A stretch of 64,000 bases of DNA from Durusdinium trenchii (taxonomy: Eukaryota; Sar; Dinophyceae; Suessiales; Symbiodiniaceae): positions 1,063,546-1,127,545 of the forward strand of contig CAXAMN010022917.1 in NCBI GenBank assembly GCA_963970005.1. Direction: 5' to 3'. Every line of letters begins with the position of its first letter. The stretch's first letter is position 1. The translations under genes were made by a program, and so were the position numbers. Of this stretch, positions 1-10,299 are shown piece after piece. The notes beneath the pieces are model-generated. The model was not told the origin of the DNA. It made no database searches and worked only from the letters and a program-made list of their open reading frames with translations.

Positions 1-560
1 AGCCCTAGCTTTCACTCACTACCAAGCTATGATCTACTACCCAACATTTTCCGATTGCCTTAGCATTTCGTAGCGATGCTTTTCAACTTCTCCTTTCATA
101 ACTTGCATTGTTCTTTTGGGTTTCGACTTTTACTGTTACGTTCCTGGCATTCTTGGCCTATTGAGTTGCTTGGTCCTAGCTTTCACTCGCTACCAAGCTA
201 TGATCTACTACGCAGCTAGCCGTGCATTACCCAGCGTTTTAAAATTGCTTTGCATTTCATGGTGCTTCACAGCATGCTTTTCACCTGCCCCTTTAATAGC
301 TTTCATTTTTCATTTGGGATTCCACTTTTACGTTCCAGGCATTCTTGGTCTTTTGCATGGCTTAGTCCTAGCATGTCCTAGTTTTCACTTACGATTGAGC
401 TATGAGGCTACGTTGTACTACCCAGCTGTGCTGTATCCAGCGTTCTGAAATTGCCTTCCATTTCCTGGTATTTCACAAAATATGTTTCACGTACCGCTTT
501 CATATTTTGTTTGGGTTTCAGCTTTTACATTGTAATTCCAAGCGTTCTAGATCTTTGGGC
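1..560. repeat. diverged tandem satellite, about three copies
   Basis: A segment starting CTAGCTTTCACTCACTACC at position 5 recurs at 176 (CTAGCTTTCACTCGCTACC) and, more diverged, at about 377. The period is about 171 and then 201 bp. The words GTTCCTGGCATTCTTGG and TTGGGTTTCGACTTTTAC also recur in each unit. The array continues past the left edge. Reading frames across it are by-products of the repeat. Confidence 0.65.
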
Positions 561-894
561 TCTATGACATCCTGTAGCCTTCCCAGGAGGAGCACACGTG
601 GCTCTCACTGTCGATAAGAATATCTTTGTTCTTTAAACTCATGGACGAGATCGAGAAGAGCAAAAAGACGCACCACCACAAGAAGGGGGTCTTCGTAATA
701 GTCACTAGTTGCGATAAAATCCTCAATTTAATGCGACGCGGCGCGGTATCTCATGCATGCTTTGCCAGGTGGGATCACCACTAGCTGCAAAGATCGCTTA
801 TAAAATAGAAATAAAATTAATTAATATTAAATGAATCCCCCCTTAATTACATTTTTCATTTCCCCCCCCTACAATATTTAAAAAGACATCCGAA
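561..894. other. no gene recognised
   Basis: Mixed sequence running into an AT-rich stretch (about 790-850, ATTAATTAATATTAAATG) and a C-run. I see no exon, RNA gene or repeat family here. Confidence 0.5.
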
Positions 895-1075
895 GTCTCA
901 AAATGTAAGTTAACCACGTAGGAGGTCCCAATATTACATTTACTAAGCCCCCCCCACCCCCTCCCAAGCAGTTCACCGTACATACCTAGGGGCTCCCTAA
1001 CTTACAATTTTTTTTGGGCTTTGGAGCCCCCGAAAATTGTAACTTACATTTTAGGAGGTCCCCCCCAAAAAACCA
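895..1075. repeat. small inverted-repeat (MITE-like) element
   Basis: AAAATGTAAGTTA at 901-913 is the exact reverse complement of TAACTTACATTTT at 1040-1052. Inside lies a second hairpin: ACAATTTTTTTTGGGCT pairs with AGCCCCCGAAAATTGT around a 4-base loop (about 1003-1040). The word TAGGAGGTCCC occurs next to both outer arms. This nested palindrome could be a miniature inverted-repeat element or a transcribed hairpin. I did not find target-site duplications. Confidence 0.5.
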
Positions 1076-1079
1076 TGGT

Positions 1080-1885
1080 TAGTGAGGTAGGGGTGGTATA
1101 TTATATTTTTTAAATCAATATTTTCCAAATCAAATTTCGTAATTTTCGATTATTATATAAATAGATAAATATAATATACATAATTAATTAAATATGCATC
1201 ATTATAAACAATAATCAATGCCATTAAATATATAGATCAATCATGATTAATCACAATAATATAACAACTTAATTAAACAAAGTAATTGTTTCGTTGCGGC
1301 TAGGAAACGATTGGCCGTCATTGGTATCAAACAGATACCACAAGCCGCTGATGCCGGAACTGCTTTGCAAGGCATCACCAAATCAATGCAAGGGTTCTCC
1401 TTGGCCAACTTACCTCGCGAAGAAGCGGGGAGAACTTGAGAACCTCGGGACCTGAGAGCTGCCAGGGGTACGGATGGTTTCATGGATAGTGCTGTGGGAA
1501 GTACAGGTGACAGGCACAAATCACAATCTGCTTGCACAGGGTTTGCGGAGAAGGACCTTCCCAACCAAGTTCGCTAGCTAAACTTAATGTGACCTCTCAA
1601 AAGCTGATCAGAGCCATGCTACGACGCTTTGTCAAGCTGCCCACGCGCCGGGATTCGGCCTCAGGAAGGCACACCGCACGGCTGACCGCACCACGGACGA
1701 CCTCTGAAGGTTTGTGACTCAAAACGGCCTTTGGAACGTTTCTTTTTGCTCAAAACTCCTCGAGTTTCTTCATGTTGTTGCAATGATCGAGACTCTCCCA
1801 ACCACAAAAGTCTCAACGCTTCATACAGAGGCAAAGACACCCCGTGACCAAATGAGTTTAATCTCCTGACGTTCCAACAGGCTAC
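1080..1885. other. AT-rich spacer, no gene recognised
   Basis: Positions 1080-1260 are very AT-rich (ATATAAATAGATAAATATAA). From 1260 to 1885 composition becomes ordinary. The minus strand from 1885 down to about 1790 could hold further exon sequence of the gene at 1886-3079 (residues like SFGHGVSLPLYEALRLL), but I could not place its splice sites. Confidence 0.35.
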
Positions 1886-3079
1886 ATCTGCGTACTTTTC
1901 AATACATGCCCGAATGATCCCGAATGCATTTTCCGTTCTTTTTCTCTTTTCGTACCTTTTTAGCCTCTGCCCACCTGGCCCACTTGCTGCTAAGAGACTC
2001 GACATTAACGTAAACAACTCGTGAACGGTTGACTCCGTGACGATGGTGTTCCGCTTCAGAGTACTCATCGATTCCATCACAGACTTCTGCAAGGCCTCCG
2101 TGGCGAAGGCGCCGCCCGAAGACGTGGTTCTCTCCCCGTGAGGCGAGGATGGGTTTCATCTGTTGTCCTGATTTCGCTGCCCTTGCAATACATGACATTC
2201 TAAAATAATAATCTATCATAATCTATAGATATTGGTGATAAATCACACACTTCTGCACACAAAGTGACCCAAAATTATCATATGTATCCATAGGTCAATA
2301 TTTGCATGCCCAGATTCTATGCAGACCTTACTACAATCTTGGCCAGGCACTTTTTTCCTGGACCAATATATAAACCGTTGGTCCCTGAATTGATCCCCAT
2401 TGCCCCCGCGTTCCGCGTTCCGACGGGTCCCAGGTCTGTTTTGCCTCCATGGCGGATCTGAAAGATTCGGCCAACTCGTGTTCCAAGTGCATAATCTCAT
2501 CACCAGGACCTGAAGAAATTATGCCATTCAAACATCCGGATGCCTTAATATGCCTTAGGCTTTCTTGCCATCAACAAAACCAGCATCCTTAAGGGGTTTC
2601 ACCATGCACATAGCCAACGCCAAAACAACGTGGTGGATCTGATCCGGGCGCAACTGGGCATTTCTGATCCATGAAAAGCTCGTCACCAAGGCCACTGGAC
2701 CCCACAAAATCACACTTCGCTCCAATTTCATGATCTTCATCGCAAAGGCGCGATGTCGCGGCTTCTTGATCGCATCACTAAGCTCTCAGCCTCTTAAGGT
2801 CGTGAAGGTCGGTCTACTGGACGCCTGTGGCTGCTCCACAGCCTCGGCCGAAGGTCAAGATCACTTCGACTAGGCCTACTAGGGGGATAGATCGCCCTTG
2901 AGCTTGATTCAAAGTCGTTGGGTAAAAGGAAGTCAGCGTCTTTCACCGAAAAGAAGACAGCACTGTCATGCCAAGTCGCCTCGTCTTCTTCTGCAGCACC
3001 CTGGGCCTCGCACAAATTCACCAACAGCCATGAAACAAACTTGGCCAGCTTCGGCCATCTCCCCAAAGCGGTGCTCTGA
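1886..3079 (-). CDS. hypothetical multi-exon gene, alpha-helical protein
   Basis: I do not recognise the family. Four coding-like exons read right to left: about 2880-3079 (contains KLAKFVSWLLVNLCEAQG), about 2569-2789 (DQIHHVVLALAMCMVKPLKD), about 2403-2509 (DEIMHLEHELAESFRSAM) and 1886-2095 (SVMESMSTLKRNTIVTES). The join from exon 2 to 3 is convincing. A GC donor at 2568 and an AG|G acceptor at 2510-2511 keep frame and give FVDG followed by PGDEIMH. Exon 4 also starts after AG|G and ends at a GT donor. The predicted protein is mostly amphipathic helix with no visible catalytic motif. Start and stop codons were not found. It shares orientation with every other gene here. Confidence 0.5.
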
Positions 3080-3539
3080 CGTGCAACTGTAACACAGCTG
3101 TTTAACCAATCTGACCCCAAAGCTTGCACCCAGAAAAAAGCGAAGCATCAACCAACATCAACCAACGCACCTCAACATTGATACAATGGGCAACACTGAG
3201 GCCTTCCGCTCCAAGGGTGGCTTGCTTTGGTCCTTTCTAGCTCAGAGTGTCCAGGATTGTCACGGGGCAGAATGGGCAGGTCAAAGGGTCGCCCCGTGGA
3301 AAACTCACATGGACCCTGAAAACCACTGGTTTGTAGAGGAAAAGAGTCTGACGACCCGGGTCCTATTCAATCCGAATCGTTCGTTTTCGGGAGTGTACCA
3401 ACTGCCACGCTCCCTTCGATTGGAGGGTGCCACGGTGCCTTCGTCGCCCGGAACTGCCGGAATTGGTTTTGCAAGCTGTGTGAGCCTGGAGAGGAATGTC
3501 CGGTCGATGTTTCTGGCGCATGAAAAATAGGACGCTATT

Positions 3540-3822
3540 GGCTCCTGGCCTTACTACTAGTAACAAGAGGCTACGAACGGGGCTAAGGGCATCGCTACTA
3601 CAAGTAGCAAGGACGCTACTAGTGGCCGACGAGAGGGGAGGCACCGGAGGTGCCGAGGAGGTTTGGCCATAGCAATGGACTGTGGAGATCGCGTGTGTGG
3701 GGGGGGAGGCTTCGTTTGGAAGCGCCTGAACGTGCTCTGAGCAGCGTCCTTGCTCCTAGTAGTAATGCCAGGAGCCCCTAGTAGCGTCCTTGCTCCTAGT
3801 CGCGATGCCCTTTGCTCCTAGA
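3540..3822. repeat. dispersed CTAGTAGTAAC-type repeat
   Basis: Two clusters (about 3540-3635 and 3743-3822) of a short degenerate unit resembling ACTAGTAGTAACAAGNNGC and its reverse complement, e.g. CCTAGTAGCGTCCTTGCTCC. Related copies occur at 4308-4388, 31465-31530, 40660-40735 and 45147-45250. Confidence 0.55.
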
Positions 3823-3956
3823 ATCAAAGGTGGAGCCTTTAAACTTTTGCACATATATACAGATACAGAATACTTCTTGACTGTAGTCCATTCGCAAGTG
3901 GCACCACTGGTGACTTTCTGAGAAACACCTATCGCGCCTGTTGGAGTCATCTTGCT

Positions 3957-4660
3957 GTGACTGTGCCGCTTCGCTGCGACTCGCTGGACTGGAGTCATGT
4001 CTTCGGAAGACTCGGCATGGCTATCCATCCTGGACAGGGCCGGGTGAGCCTTGATGAACAGCGGTCGATTCAACAGAGTCTGTCTGAGCTCGGAGTCTGT
4101 CCGATGGTGTGGGAGGGCGTTCCGCGTAGATGGGCCCTTGCCACACGTAGATCGGGAATGACCGTGTTGTCGATTCCGCAGTCATCTCAGTTTCACCGGT
4201 CGCGCGGCCGCCGTCTTCGACGGCTCAGTCCTGCCACAATACAGAATCTCCTCCATCATCCTCAGCACATGTCTGGGTCTGAGATGGTCTGAGCATATTT
4301 TCGATAGAGTAACAAGAAGCTAGTAGTAACAGGTGCCTCGCTAGTAGTAACAAGTGCCTTACTAGTAGTAACAAAGAAGCTATTAGAATTAAATGGTCCG
4401 GTCCATCTGGGGAGTTGGACAGCTAGGGACAGCTCACTGTGAGCTCCTCCCCCGGCAGCGTACTCGACGTCCACAACTGTGAAGAAACCGCTCGACCCTT
4501 CAGCACCTTTACGATCAGGGAGGGGTATAGTGCATTAACCGCTCGTTCCTCTGGCGTGAGCACAAGTACTCCAAATGTCTGTTGACCGTGCACCGTGACC
4601 GCACCAAATTGACGAACGAACTGGTGCATCAACCGCTCTTTGTCTGTGCTCCGGTTCGGT
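3957..4660 (-). CDS. coding-like exons, unknown product
   Basis: Two stretches on the minus strand have protein-like composition: about 4430-4660 (residues such as LMHQFVRQFGAVTVHGQQTF and VLVLTPEERAVNALYPSLIV) and about 3957-4110 (FIKAHPALSRMDSHAESSED). A dispersed repeat at 4308-4388 lies between them, as expected for an intron. I could not fix splice sites, and no domain is recognisable. They may be parts of one gene or of two. Confidence 0.33.
4308..4388. repeat. dispersed CTAGTAGTAAC-type repeat
   Basis: Four consecutive units of the form ACTAGTAGTAACAANNNGC, such as GCTAGTAGTAACAGGTGCC and ACTAGTAGTAACAAAGAAGC. Same family as 3540-3822 and 31465-31530. Confidence 0.65.
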
Positions 4661-5409
4661 TCCACATCACATGGCATGGCCGAAGGATGGCATGTCCCCG
4701 AAAGGATGACGATGTTCGGTCCAATCCATTTTGCAAATACCGAACCACGGGGGTGAAATCCACCGAACCACGGTGGGGCAGTCTTTTCGGGTCCATCGTT
4801 CGCCCCCTAGAGGCGAAGGACAAACAAGAATCAGTCTGCCTTGCAGCCGACGTGGGAGAATACATACGATACAGTATGAGAACAGAATATAATATGTTCT
4901 CTATGTCACTATGTCGAAGTGACTCTCTGGCTGGTTAGAACTCCGTTCAGAACTATGCTTCAGTCCAAGCATCTCATCCAGTCTTCGACCCAGTAACTCC
5001 TGAGGGGAGCCAACAAAACACCGAAAAGGCCAACAAAGACCACGAGACCACGAGACACGCGTCACCGCGTCGCAGAAGAAGCAGCAGAGTTGGACTCTCC
5101 ACTGCCCCGTTTTGGGCAGCGCCGTTTCGGACGGGGTTCCAACTCTGAAGACTTCGGGTTCAACCGGACAAGTTCAACTCACTGGTACGAAGCTGGGATG
5201 ATGTTCCCAAGATGCCAAAAGATCCAAAAGGGTTTCGTGACTAATCTTTTTCACTTTCCTCATCCCCAAAACCTCTTTCCTATCAAACACGGACATTCTC
5301 TTGGCTAGGCCCAGGCCTTTTGCCTCAGTGACTTCGTTCATTTTTCTACTTGCCAAGTCTTAGCCACATGGGGGATAGCCAAGGCATGTCGCCACAGTAC
5401 ACTCTTCCA

Positions 5410-5913
5410 CTACAAATGCCAAGCCCCGAGCTCACGGGCCCTCATGTCGTCCCGCCAGCTCCCGCGTGGCACCTGCCCTGCCCGGTGGTTAGTCTTCACC
5501 TCCTCCCCGTTGCCCGACAGCTGCGACCAAGCTTCAAATCGAATATCTACTGATTTCACAAACCTCGGAATGCGGTGGCGGGCTTCCATGTTCACCTTCT
5601 TTTGTGACATCTCCGAAAAAGAGGGGTCTATATTCATTGTAGGGTTCTCTGACCGTCTGTTTCCTGGGCCAAAACGAAGGATTGAACGGCAGTTCTTGGT
5701 GTTCGCCTCCAAACCACCAAACCGGATGTCACTGTAAAACCTTCTCTCGACCACGTCACCAACGGGAACACCTCCAGGAACACCTTGGTGGCGTCTTCGT
5801 TTTTCTTCCACCAAGTCATTCATCACCGCCCCAGAACACTGCTCCCACCACCTCGAAACATACGCACACCCAACAACAAAACATACACCTGCAAACCTTC
5901 TAAGGCAAGGCAC
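5410..5913 (-). CDS. hypothetical protein, 167-codon open frame
   Basis: An uninterrupted minus-strand frame of 167 codons, the longest outside the retroelement in the left part of the window. Composition is protein-like and polar, e.g. RFYSDIRFGGLEANTKNCRS and NIDPSFSEMSQKKVNMEARH. No domain is recognised and no signal peptide is clear. The first 30 or so residues read differently in another frame (WWKKNEDATKVFLEVF), so an exon boundary or frameshift may lie near 5790. The start codon is uncertain. Confidence 0.42.
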   Translation of the reverse strand: MPCLRRFAGVCFVVGCAYVSRWWEQCSGAVMNDLVEEKRRRHQGVPGGVPVGDVVERRFYSDIRFGGLEANTKNCRSILRFGPGNRRSENPTMNIDPSFSEMSQKKVNMEARHRIPRFVKSVDIRFEAWSQLSGNGEEVKTNHRAGQVPRGSWRDDMRARELGAWHL

Positions 5914-6291
5914 TCATCATGCTTATTCAGCATCCGCATCAAATTGTACTTGACAAACCGAGGTGCAGTCCTCACTCCGACGTTTCGACGTCGGTCTAAG
6001 TCGGACACCCTGGTCACCACCAGTGGGTTGACCTCCTGGGGGGAAGCTCAACCGATCATTTTCGGATGAAACAACAGGTGAAAAGACAGGGTTCAACCAG
6101 GTCCCCCATGCGAAACATCAGATCTTTTCTAGGATCTTGCATGATCTTGCTGATGGCTTATGCCCGATCCACTTGATGAATTCGGCAAACGATCACAAGT
6201 GAACGTGTGATAATGATTTGATGACTTTGCGTGAGAAGGTTTGACTTCACATTCGCGTGCTTGATGATTGGATTGTCCCTGTGAACCCGCT

Positions 6292-6594
6292 TCACGATTG
6301 CTTGTCCGCGGTAACGGGCAACCGATCATCATTGGATGCCATCTTCCTGCAAGTGAGAATCTTGGAGTCTCGCACCCATCTGCTCAGAGGTCCAATGAAC
6401 TGTCTTGCTTCCACATAACCACAGCCTGGAGTTCTGCGGCGTTCTGGAGGTCCTTTATGGACTTTCAGAGGTCCTTCTGGAGTTGAAAGGTTGGTCTGCA
6501 AATTCGATCCGACAAAAACCAAACCTTTTTCGAACTGTTGTCGATCCGACTTACCAATAGGGACGAAATCTCGATTTGCATCTTTGCAGACCAA
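6292..6594 (-). CDS. hypothetical protein fragment, about 100 codons
   Basis: Minus-strand open frame with protein-like composition (FVPIGKSDRQQFEKGLVFVG, QFIGPLSRWVRDSKILTC). No family is recognised. It has the same orientation as 5410-5913 and could belong to the same transcription unit. Boundaries are those of the open frame, not of known exons. Confidence 0.3.
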   Translation of the reverse strand: MVCKDANRDFVPIGKSDRQQFEKGLVFVGSNLQTNLSTPEGPLKVHKGPPERRRTPGCGYVEARQFIGPLSRWVRDSKILTCRKMASNDDRLPVTADKQS

Positions 6595-7029
6595 CGACGA
6601 AATGCGGACAATAAGACAGACCTCTGGTCTAACAATGAGACAGTGCTTTGGGCTGTTTTGGGAGTAAGACTATTCTTTCTGAGGCAAGGCCATCTTGTCC
6701 CATGTCAGCAATTGCTGACACCCAAAGCAGGTTGAATTTAAGATCCTATACGGCCAAAACTGCAGCTTCCCAACTCTAAAAAACAGAACACACATTGTAG
6801 ATAAATCACTTTTCCAATCTTTTCCAGTTTTTCCCACCTACAAAGCAATCCCATCTAACGACACTGATGGGAAACTGAAGCGTCATATTTCTCCATGTCT
6901 CCGTGTGAACCCATGCTCTTTCCCATCCGACAACATGTTCATCGTGGACAACGATGTCAAACTCCTCCGTCCAACCAGTGGCCTTCAGTGTCGATCATCT
7001 CGAAGAGCTGTTGGAGATCCACCTGAGAG

Positions 7030-7120
7030 CCATGGAGGCGATTCCTATTAGGTTGGAGGCCATCGCTAGTAGGTTGGAGGCCTTGGAGGCCATTCCTTCT
7101 AGGTGGAGGCCATTGCTATT
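7030..7120 (+). repeat. 21-bp tandem repeat (GGTTGGAGGCCATYGCTAGTA family)
   Basis: Four units with consensus AGGTTGGAGGCCATCGCTAGT, which translates to repeating LEAIASR. The same unit recurs at 24207-24305, 35275-35300, 38665-38732, 59199-59228 (reverse) and 63961-64000. I regard it as a dispersed minisatellite, not coding. Confidence 0.75.
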
Positions 7121-7239
7121 CATGTCTTCTCTTTCTTATGTCTTTCTTTCCCTGGTTTTTTTTGGTTGGCCACGGGTCGTGGGGTCGGTCGAAACGGGGG
7201 AGAAGGATGGAGAGTCGGTACACCGCGATTCGTACAGCT

Positions 7240-7514
7240 TGGGCTGCTAGCTTGAAGTCCAACCCTGCCAGTGCACATTTGATTTTTTTGTAATGTTCTA
7301 CCGCAATGTTATTCTCAGTTGCTGATCTGTAGCTTCGTAATCTCAGATCATCAATTGATCCATACTGTTGAACACTCTTGGCTCCAGAGACTTGGGCATG
7401 GCATGGCTTACAAATTAGGACATCAACACCCAAACCATCCCAAACCCAAACTTCATCAAACTTCTGAATGGAGGACAAGAACATACTAGAAACAAGGACA
7501 CATTGACTCATCAT
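7240..7514 (-). CDS. hypothetical protein segment
   Basis: Minus-strand frame with good protein character: FDEVWVWDGLGVDVLICKPC, then residues such as SIDDLRLRSYRSATENN and ALAGLDFKLAAQAVRIAVY. The open frame runs on to 7116, but the last part overlaps the 21-bp repeat and is probably not coding. No domain recognised. The pattern C-x2-C-x-A is too short to call a metal site. Confidence 0.4.
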
Positions 7515-8251
7515 TATCAGGGTCCCTGGGCCTATCCCTTCTGCGAGGCATCCAGTGTCATGCTTTCTGATCTCAATGATTTATTTGATCATCCCAAATA
7601 CATTGAGATAAAAAAACCAAATACACCCCAAACGTATGTAAAAAGAAACTACATCCAAATACCAACATCCACGCTGTAACACGCCTCGTCGATGTCCATC
7701 ACTTGTAGTCTGCTTTGAAACTCAGGATCCTAAGCATCCCAGTTTTCCAGCGATCAGTTTTGAACAGCCATGAGTTCAAACCAATGAGAGCACAAAGGTG
7801 AGTTGTATCGCCTCTGATTCACGAACCAAACGTATATTGACCACCACAAAAAAAAGGAATGGACTCCTCATGGATGGACCACCTACTTACTGTACCAAAG
7901 CCGTCCATGACTCTCTTCTATGTTCATGTCAGATCCTGGTGTTAAACAAGTTAGAAAACATGTTTCACTGCAACAACCATGGCTTTTCGATTTTTTTCCA
8001 GATCTACCAGTTCCACGTCCAAGGATCTCTCCGAGCTCCTTCCACCAGTTCGTCGATGGTCACCGTTCCACCTGCGGCCGTTCCCACGGCGGTCACGGCG
8101 ACCGACTCGGGAGACGAGGAGAAGGACCTGACACAGCTACATCCAGACCTGCACTCAAACGTTTCAAATGTTTCTAAACCAGCAAACGTGTCAAAGCCTG
8201 ATATATTTTAGACACAAACCGAACCAACCGACTAACCGACCTTTGACCAAC
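7515..8251. other. no gene recognised
   Basis: Short open frames on both strands with no consistent coding character, no repeats and no RNA gene that I can identify. Confidence 0.45.
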
Positions 8252-8266
8252 TCAGCGAATCAAGCT

Positions 8267-8665
8267 GCATGCCAAAGGGCTGTGATCGTGATCTATTCGA
8301 TCGAAGATTTTCCTCAGCTCGACGAAGCAATCCTTTGGAGTAGCAACCATAGCCTTTCCCTGTGAACAACTTGGGGTCAAACGGAGTTGTTTGCCACCCA
8401 AAGACCCCCAAACAGTGAAGTACATCAATTTAGTGATCTCATGAGAAGTGAAGCATCTGGTTCGTGGTGTGTCACTTCGTCCATCACTTTCCAGGACCAA
8501 AAGCGAACCTCGCGAAAACACCAAGCACTTTTTGGAAAGCATGAGTTTCACCTGGGTGATGCCGAACCTGTCAAGACCATGACAGCCTTGCTTTTAGGCC
8601 ACACCTTGTTGGAGACGAAGCCATGTTCTCCCAAAACCAACCTGCTTGCACCTGTGTGAAATGCA
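8267..8665 (-). CDS. coding-like segment directly beyond the retroelement's 3' end
   Basis: Two minus-strand stretches have protein character: about 8570-8665 (RLVLGEHGFVSNKVWPKSKA, after an AG|G acceptor) and 8267-8551 (residues ending ATPKDCFVELRKIFDRIDHD). Their frames differ. Either a GT-donor intron near 8568 or a frameshift near 8550 separates them. The last residues faintly resemble an EF-hand entry helix, but no loop follows. The segment begins only about 80 bp past the retroelement stop at 8745. It could be an exon of a host gene interrupted by the element, or a further ORF of the element. Confidence 0.4.
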
Positions 8666-8744
8666 CCTTTTATTTTTTGACCTTTGCGATTGCCGACGGC
8701 GTAGCCTGTGACACGCGGTGCATCGAATTGGCATCTAATTAAAA

Positions 8745-10010
8745 TCAGTCCGCAAACCTGGCCGCCTCTGGACAATAGTCAGGCCCCATTTCAGCCTCCA
8801 AATTGTAGGCTGCTACCACCTTCTGAGTGGATGTTTCAAACCACTCAGGCAGCACTGCAGCGGAGGTCGACTCAGGTTGCGCCAAATCGAAAAGCCGTGC
8901 AAGAGCACGGCAGAAGTCAGGGGGGTATTGCTTTAGGACAGACGTTTTCCATCCACCTCAACCATCACGTCCAATTCTACCGGTCCTAGGGAGCTCAGTC
9001 GTTCGCATGGACACAAAGTGCTCGTAGTCGTGACCAGTGCCATTAACTATCAAAAGATCTGTAGGCTTTATGGAGAGACCTCCATATCGACCTTGCTCAA
9101 CTCTCAATAGATGGCAGTTGGAAAACCTGAGCAGAAATTTGACGAGAGGCATCTTCCAGATGGATGGGTACTCGGGCTCAGGTGGCATGGCCGGATGTTC
9201 GACCACTCCCGTACACCCTGAGACCAATGCTGTCCATAGTAGCCGGAAAGTCACGGCTAATAGCCTGTTGCCCAAAGAGACCTGCTCTGCTTCTCGCTTC
9301 GTCAGAAAGGCCTCTCCTTGCAACCTCTGAACAGATCGGACTGGTCTTGGTCCGTTTTCAGCCTGAACATTGCGCGCACGGCTCCATGTTTCGCACGGTG
9401 GTCCTGCCATGAAACCTAGTAACTGTTTGCCTCGTAATGCACGAATGAACAAGTCCAGAGTTTCTTGACGCAACAGGTTGCCGAATTCAACGTCAAATAT
9501 GACGTCGATTGAAAGCGCCTTGAGACCTAGAGCTTCCAGGTGTTCTTGTAGATCTCCTGGCCGGCGGTCTCCTGAAAACAAGTGCGCAATAGTTCTTGGC
9601 TTATATAGGACTTCACGAGGTGGGTGGCAGACAATATCTTGAAACTTCCATGCTTCCCGCTCGAAAAAATCCAATGCACTTTCAAGAACTGGCTGGCTGA
9701 TATCTGTTCCATGGAGAAACCAATCAGCCGATGCACATTGCTGAAAAAGATAGAAAACTCGGAGCATCACTACGGTGCAATCTTCGTGTTGTGCGGTCCA
9801 CCTCAAGTTCCATTCATGGAAGCACTCAAGGATCTCCTCATGAAACAAGCACGTCTCCAAGGTAGCAACGCGTAGGCGCTCAAGACAAGTTTCAACTGTA
9901 GTGAATCCCCCTGCGACAGCCTCGTCCCAGCTGCAAAAGAGTTGAGTTTTATCTGCTTCAGCAGGCAAGACAACGACCTCTGCGGGCGGACATTTTGGCC
10001 CCTCTGCCAA
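8745..10010 (-). CDS. retroelement polyprotein: DNA cytosine methyltransferase-like C-terminal domain
   Basis: After about 140 residues of helical sequence comes a C5-methyltransferase-like core. IAHLFSGDRRPGDL (about 141-154) resembles the SAM-binding FxGxG motif I. ALSIDV (165-170) ends in the expected acidic residue. GFMAGPPCETWSRAR (199-213) has the Pro-Pro-Cys of catalytic motif IV (Cys 206). GVVEHPA (268-274) has the motif VI Glu in an EHP context. VEQGRYGGLSIKPT (304-317) stands where QxRxR-like motif VIII is expected. EHP and QxxYG..KPT are closer to phage-type Dcm relatives than to plant or animal DNMTs. The frame hits TGA at 8958-8960 but continues in the same frame (GGWKTSVLKQYPPDFCRALA) for 70 residues to TGA at 8745. 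I read the first TGA as a nonsense change; CGA to TGA at a CpG would fit. Activity is unproven. Confidence 0.68.
8958..8960 (-). other. in-frame TGA within the methyltransferase-like domain
   Basis: Plus-strand TCA reads TGA on the minus strand, between IGRDG and GGWKTSVL. Coding character continues in the same frame to 8745. It separates the core from a C-terminal part that includes YPPDFCRAL. Unlike the other breaks in this element it is a substitution, not a frame change. Confidence 0.7.
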
Positions 10011-10299
10011 CTTTACTGTTTACTCCTGGCTGTTGCTCAACAACATCACCTCGATCGGTATAGAAAGCCAGGCATTTCTTGCTACGTTTGACATGGCTGA
10101 CCAAGTCTGTGTAGGAGTCGTACTCCTTGAGGCATGCTTCGCAACCAGTCCCCTGGACATAAAGTCTTACTTTGTTGACACGTGCATGACATTTAAAGGC
10201 ATGAGCCGCAAGGAATGCTCTTCTGGAGTAAACCTTTCTGCGCTTCAAACAAGTGCATACACTCATGACATTGATTTCTCGGCTTTTGTGCATAGCCAT
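9958..10299 (-). CDS. retroelement polyprotein: C2H2/C2HC zinc fingers
   Basis: Short frame following RT. YSRRAFLAAHAFKCHAR supplies the His/Cys half of a finger whose Cys-x2-Cys (CHECM) is in the previous frame. A second finger reads GCEACLKEYDSYTDLVSHV followed by a Cys six residues after the His (C2HC spacing). Many LINEs carry a C-terminal zinc knuckle that binds nucleic acid. Here it lies between RT and the methyltransferase-like domain. After about residue 95 coding character moves to the next frame (VKLAEGPKCPPAEVVVL). Confidence 0.65.
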   Translation of the reverse strand: MAMHKSREINVMSVCTCLKRRKVYSRRAFLAAHAFKCHARVNKVRLYVQGTGCEACLKEYDSYTDLVSHVKRSKKCLAFYTDRGDVVEQQPGVNSKVGRGAKMSARRGRCLAC

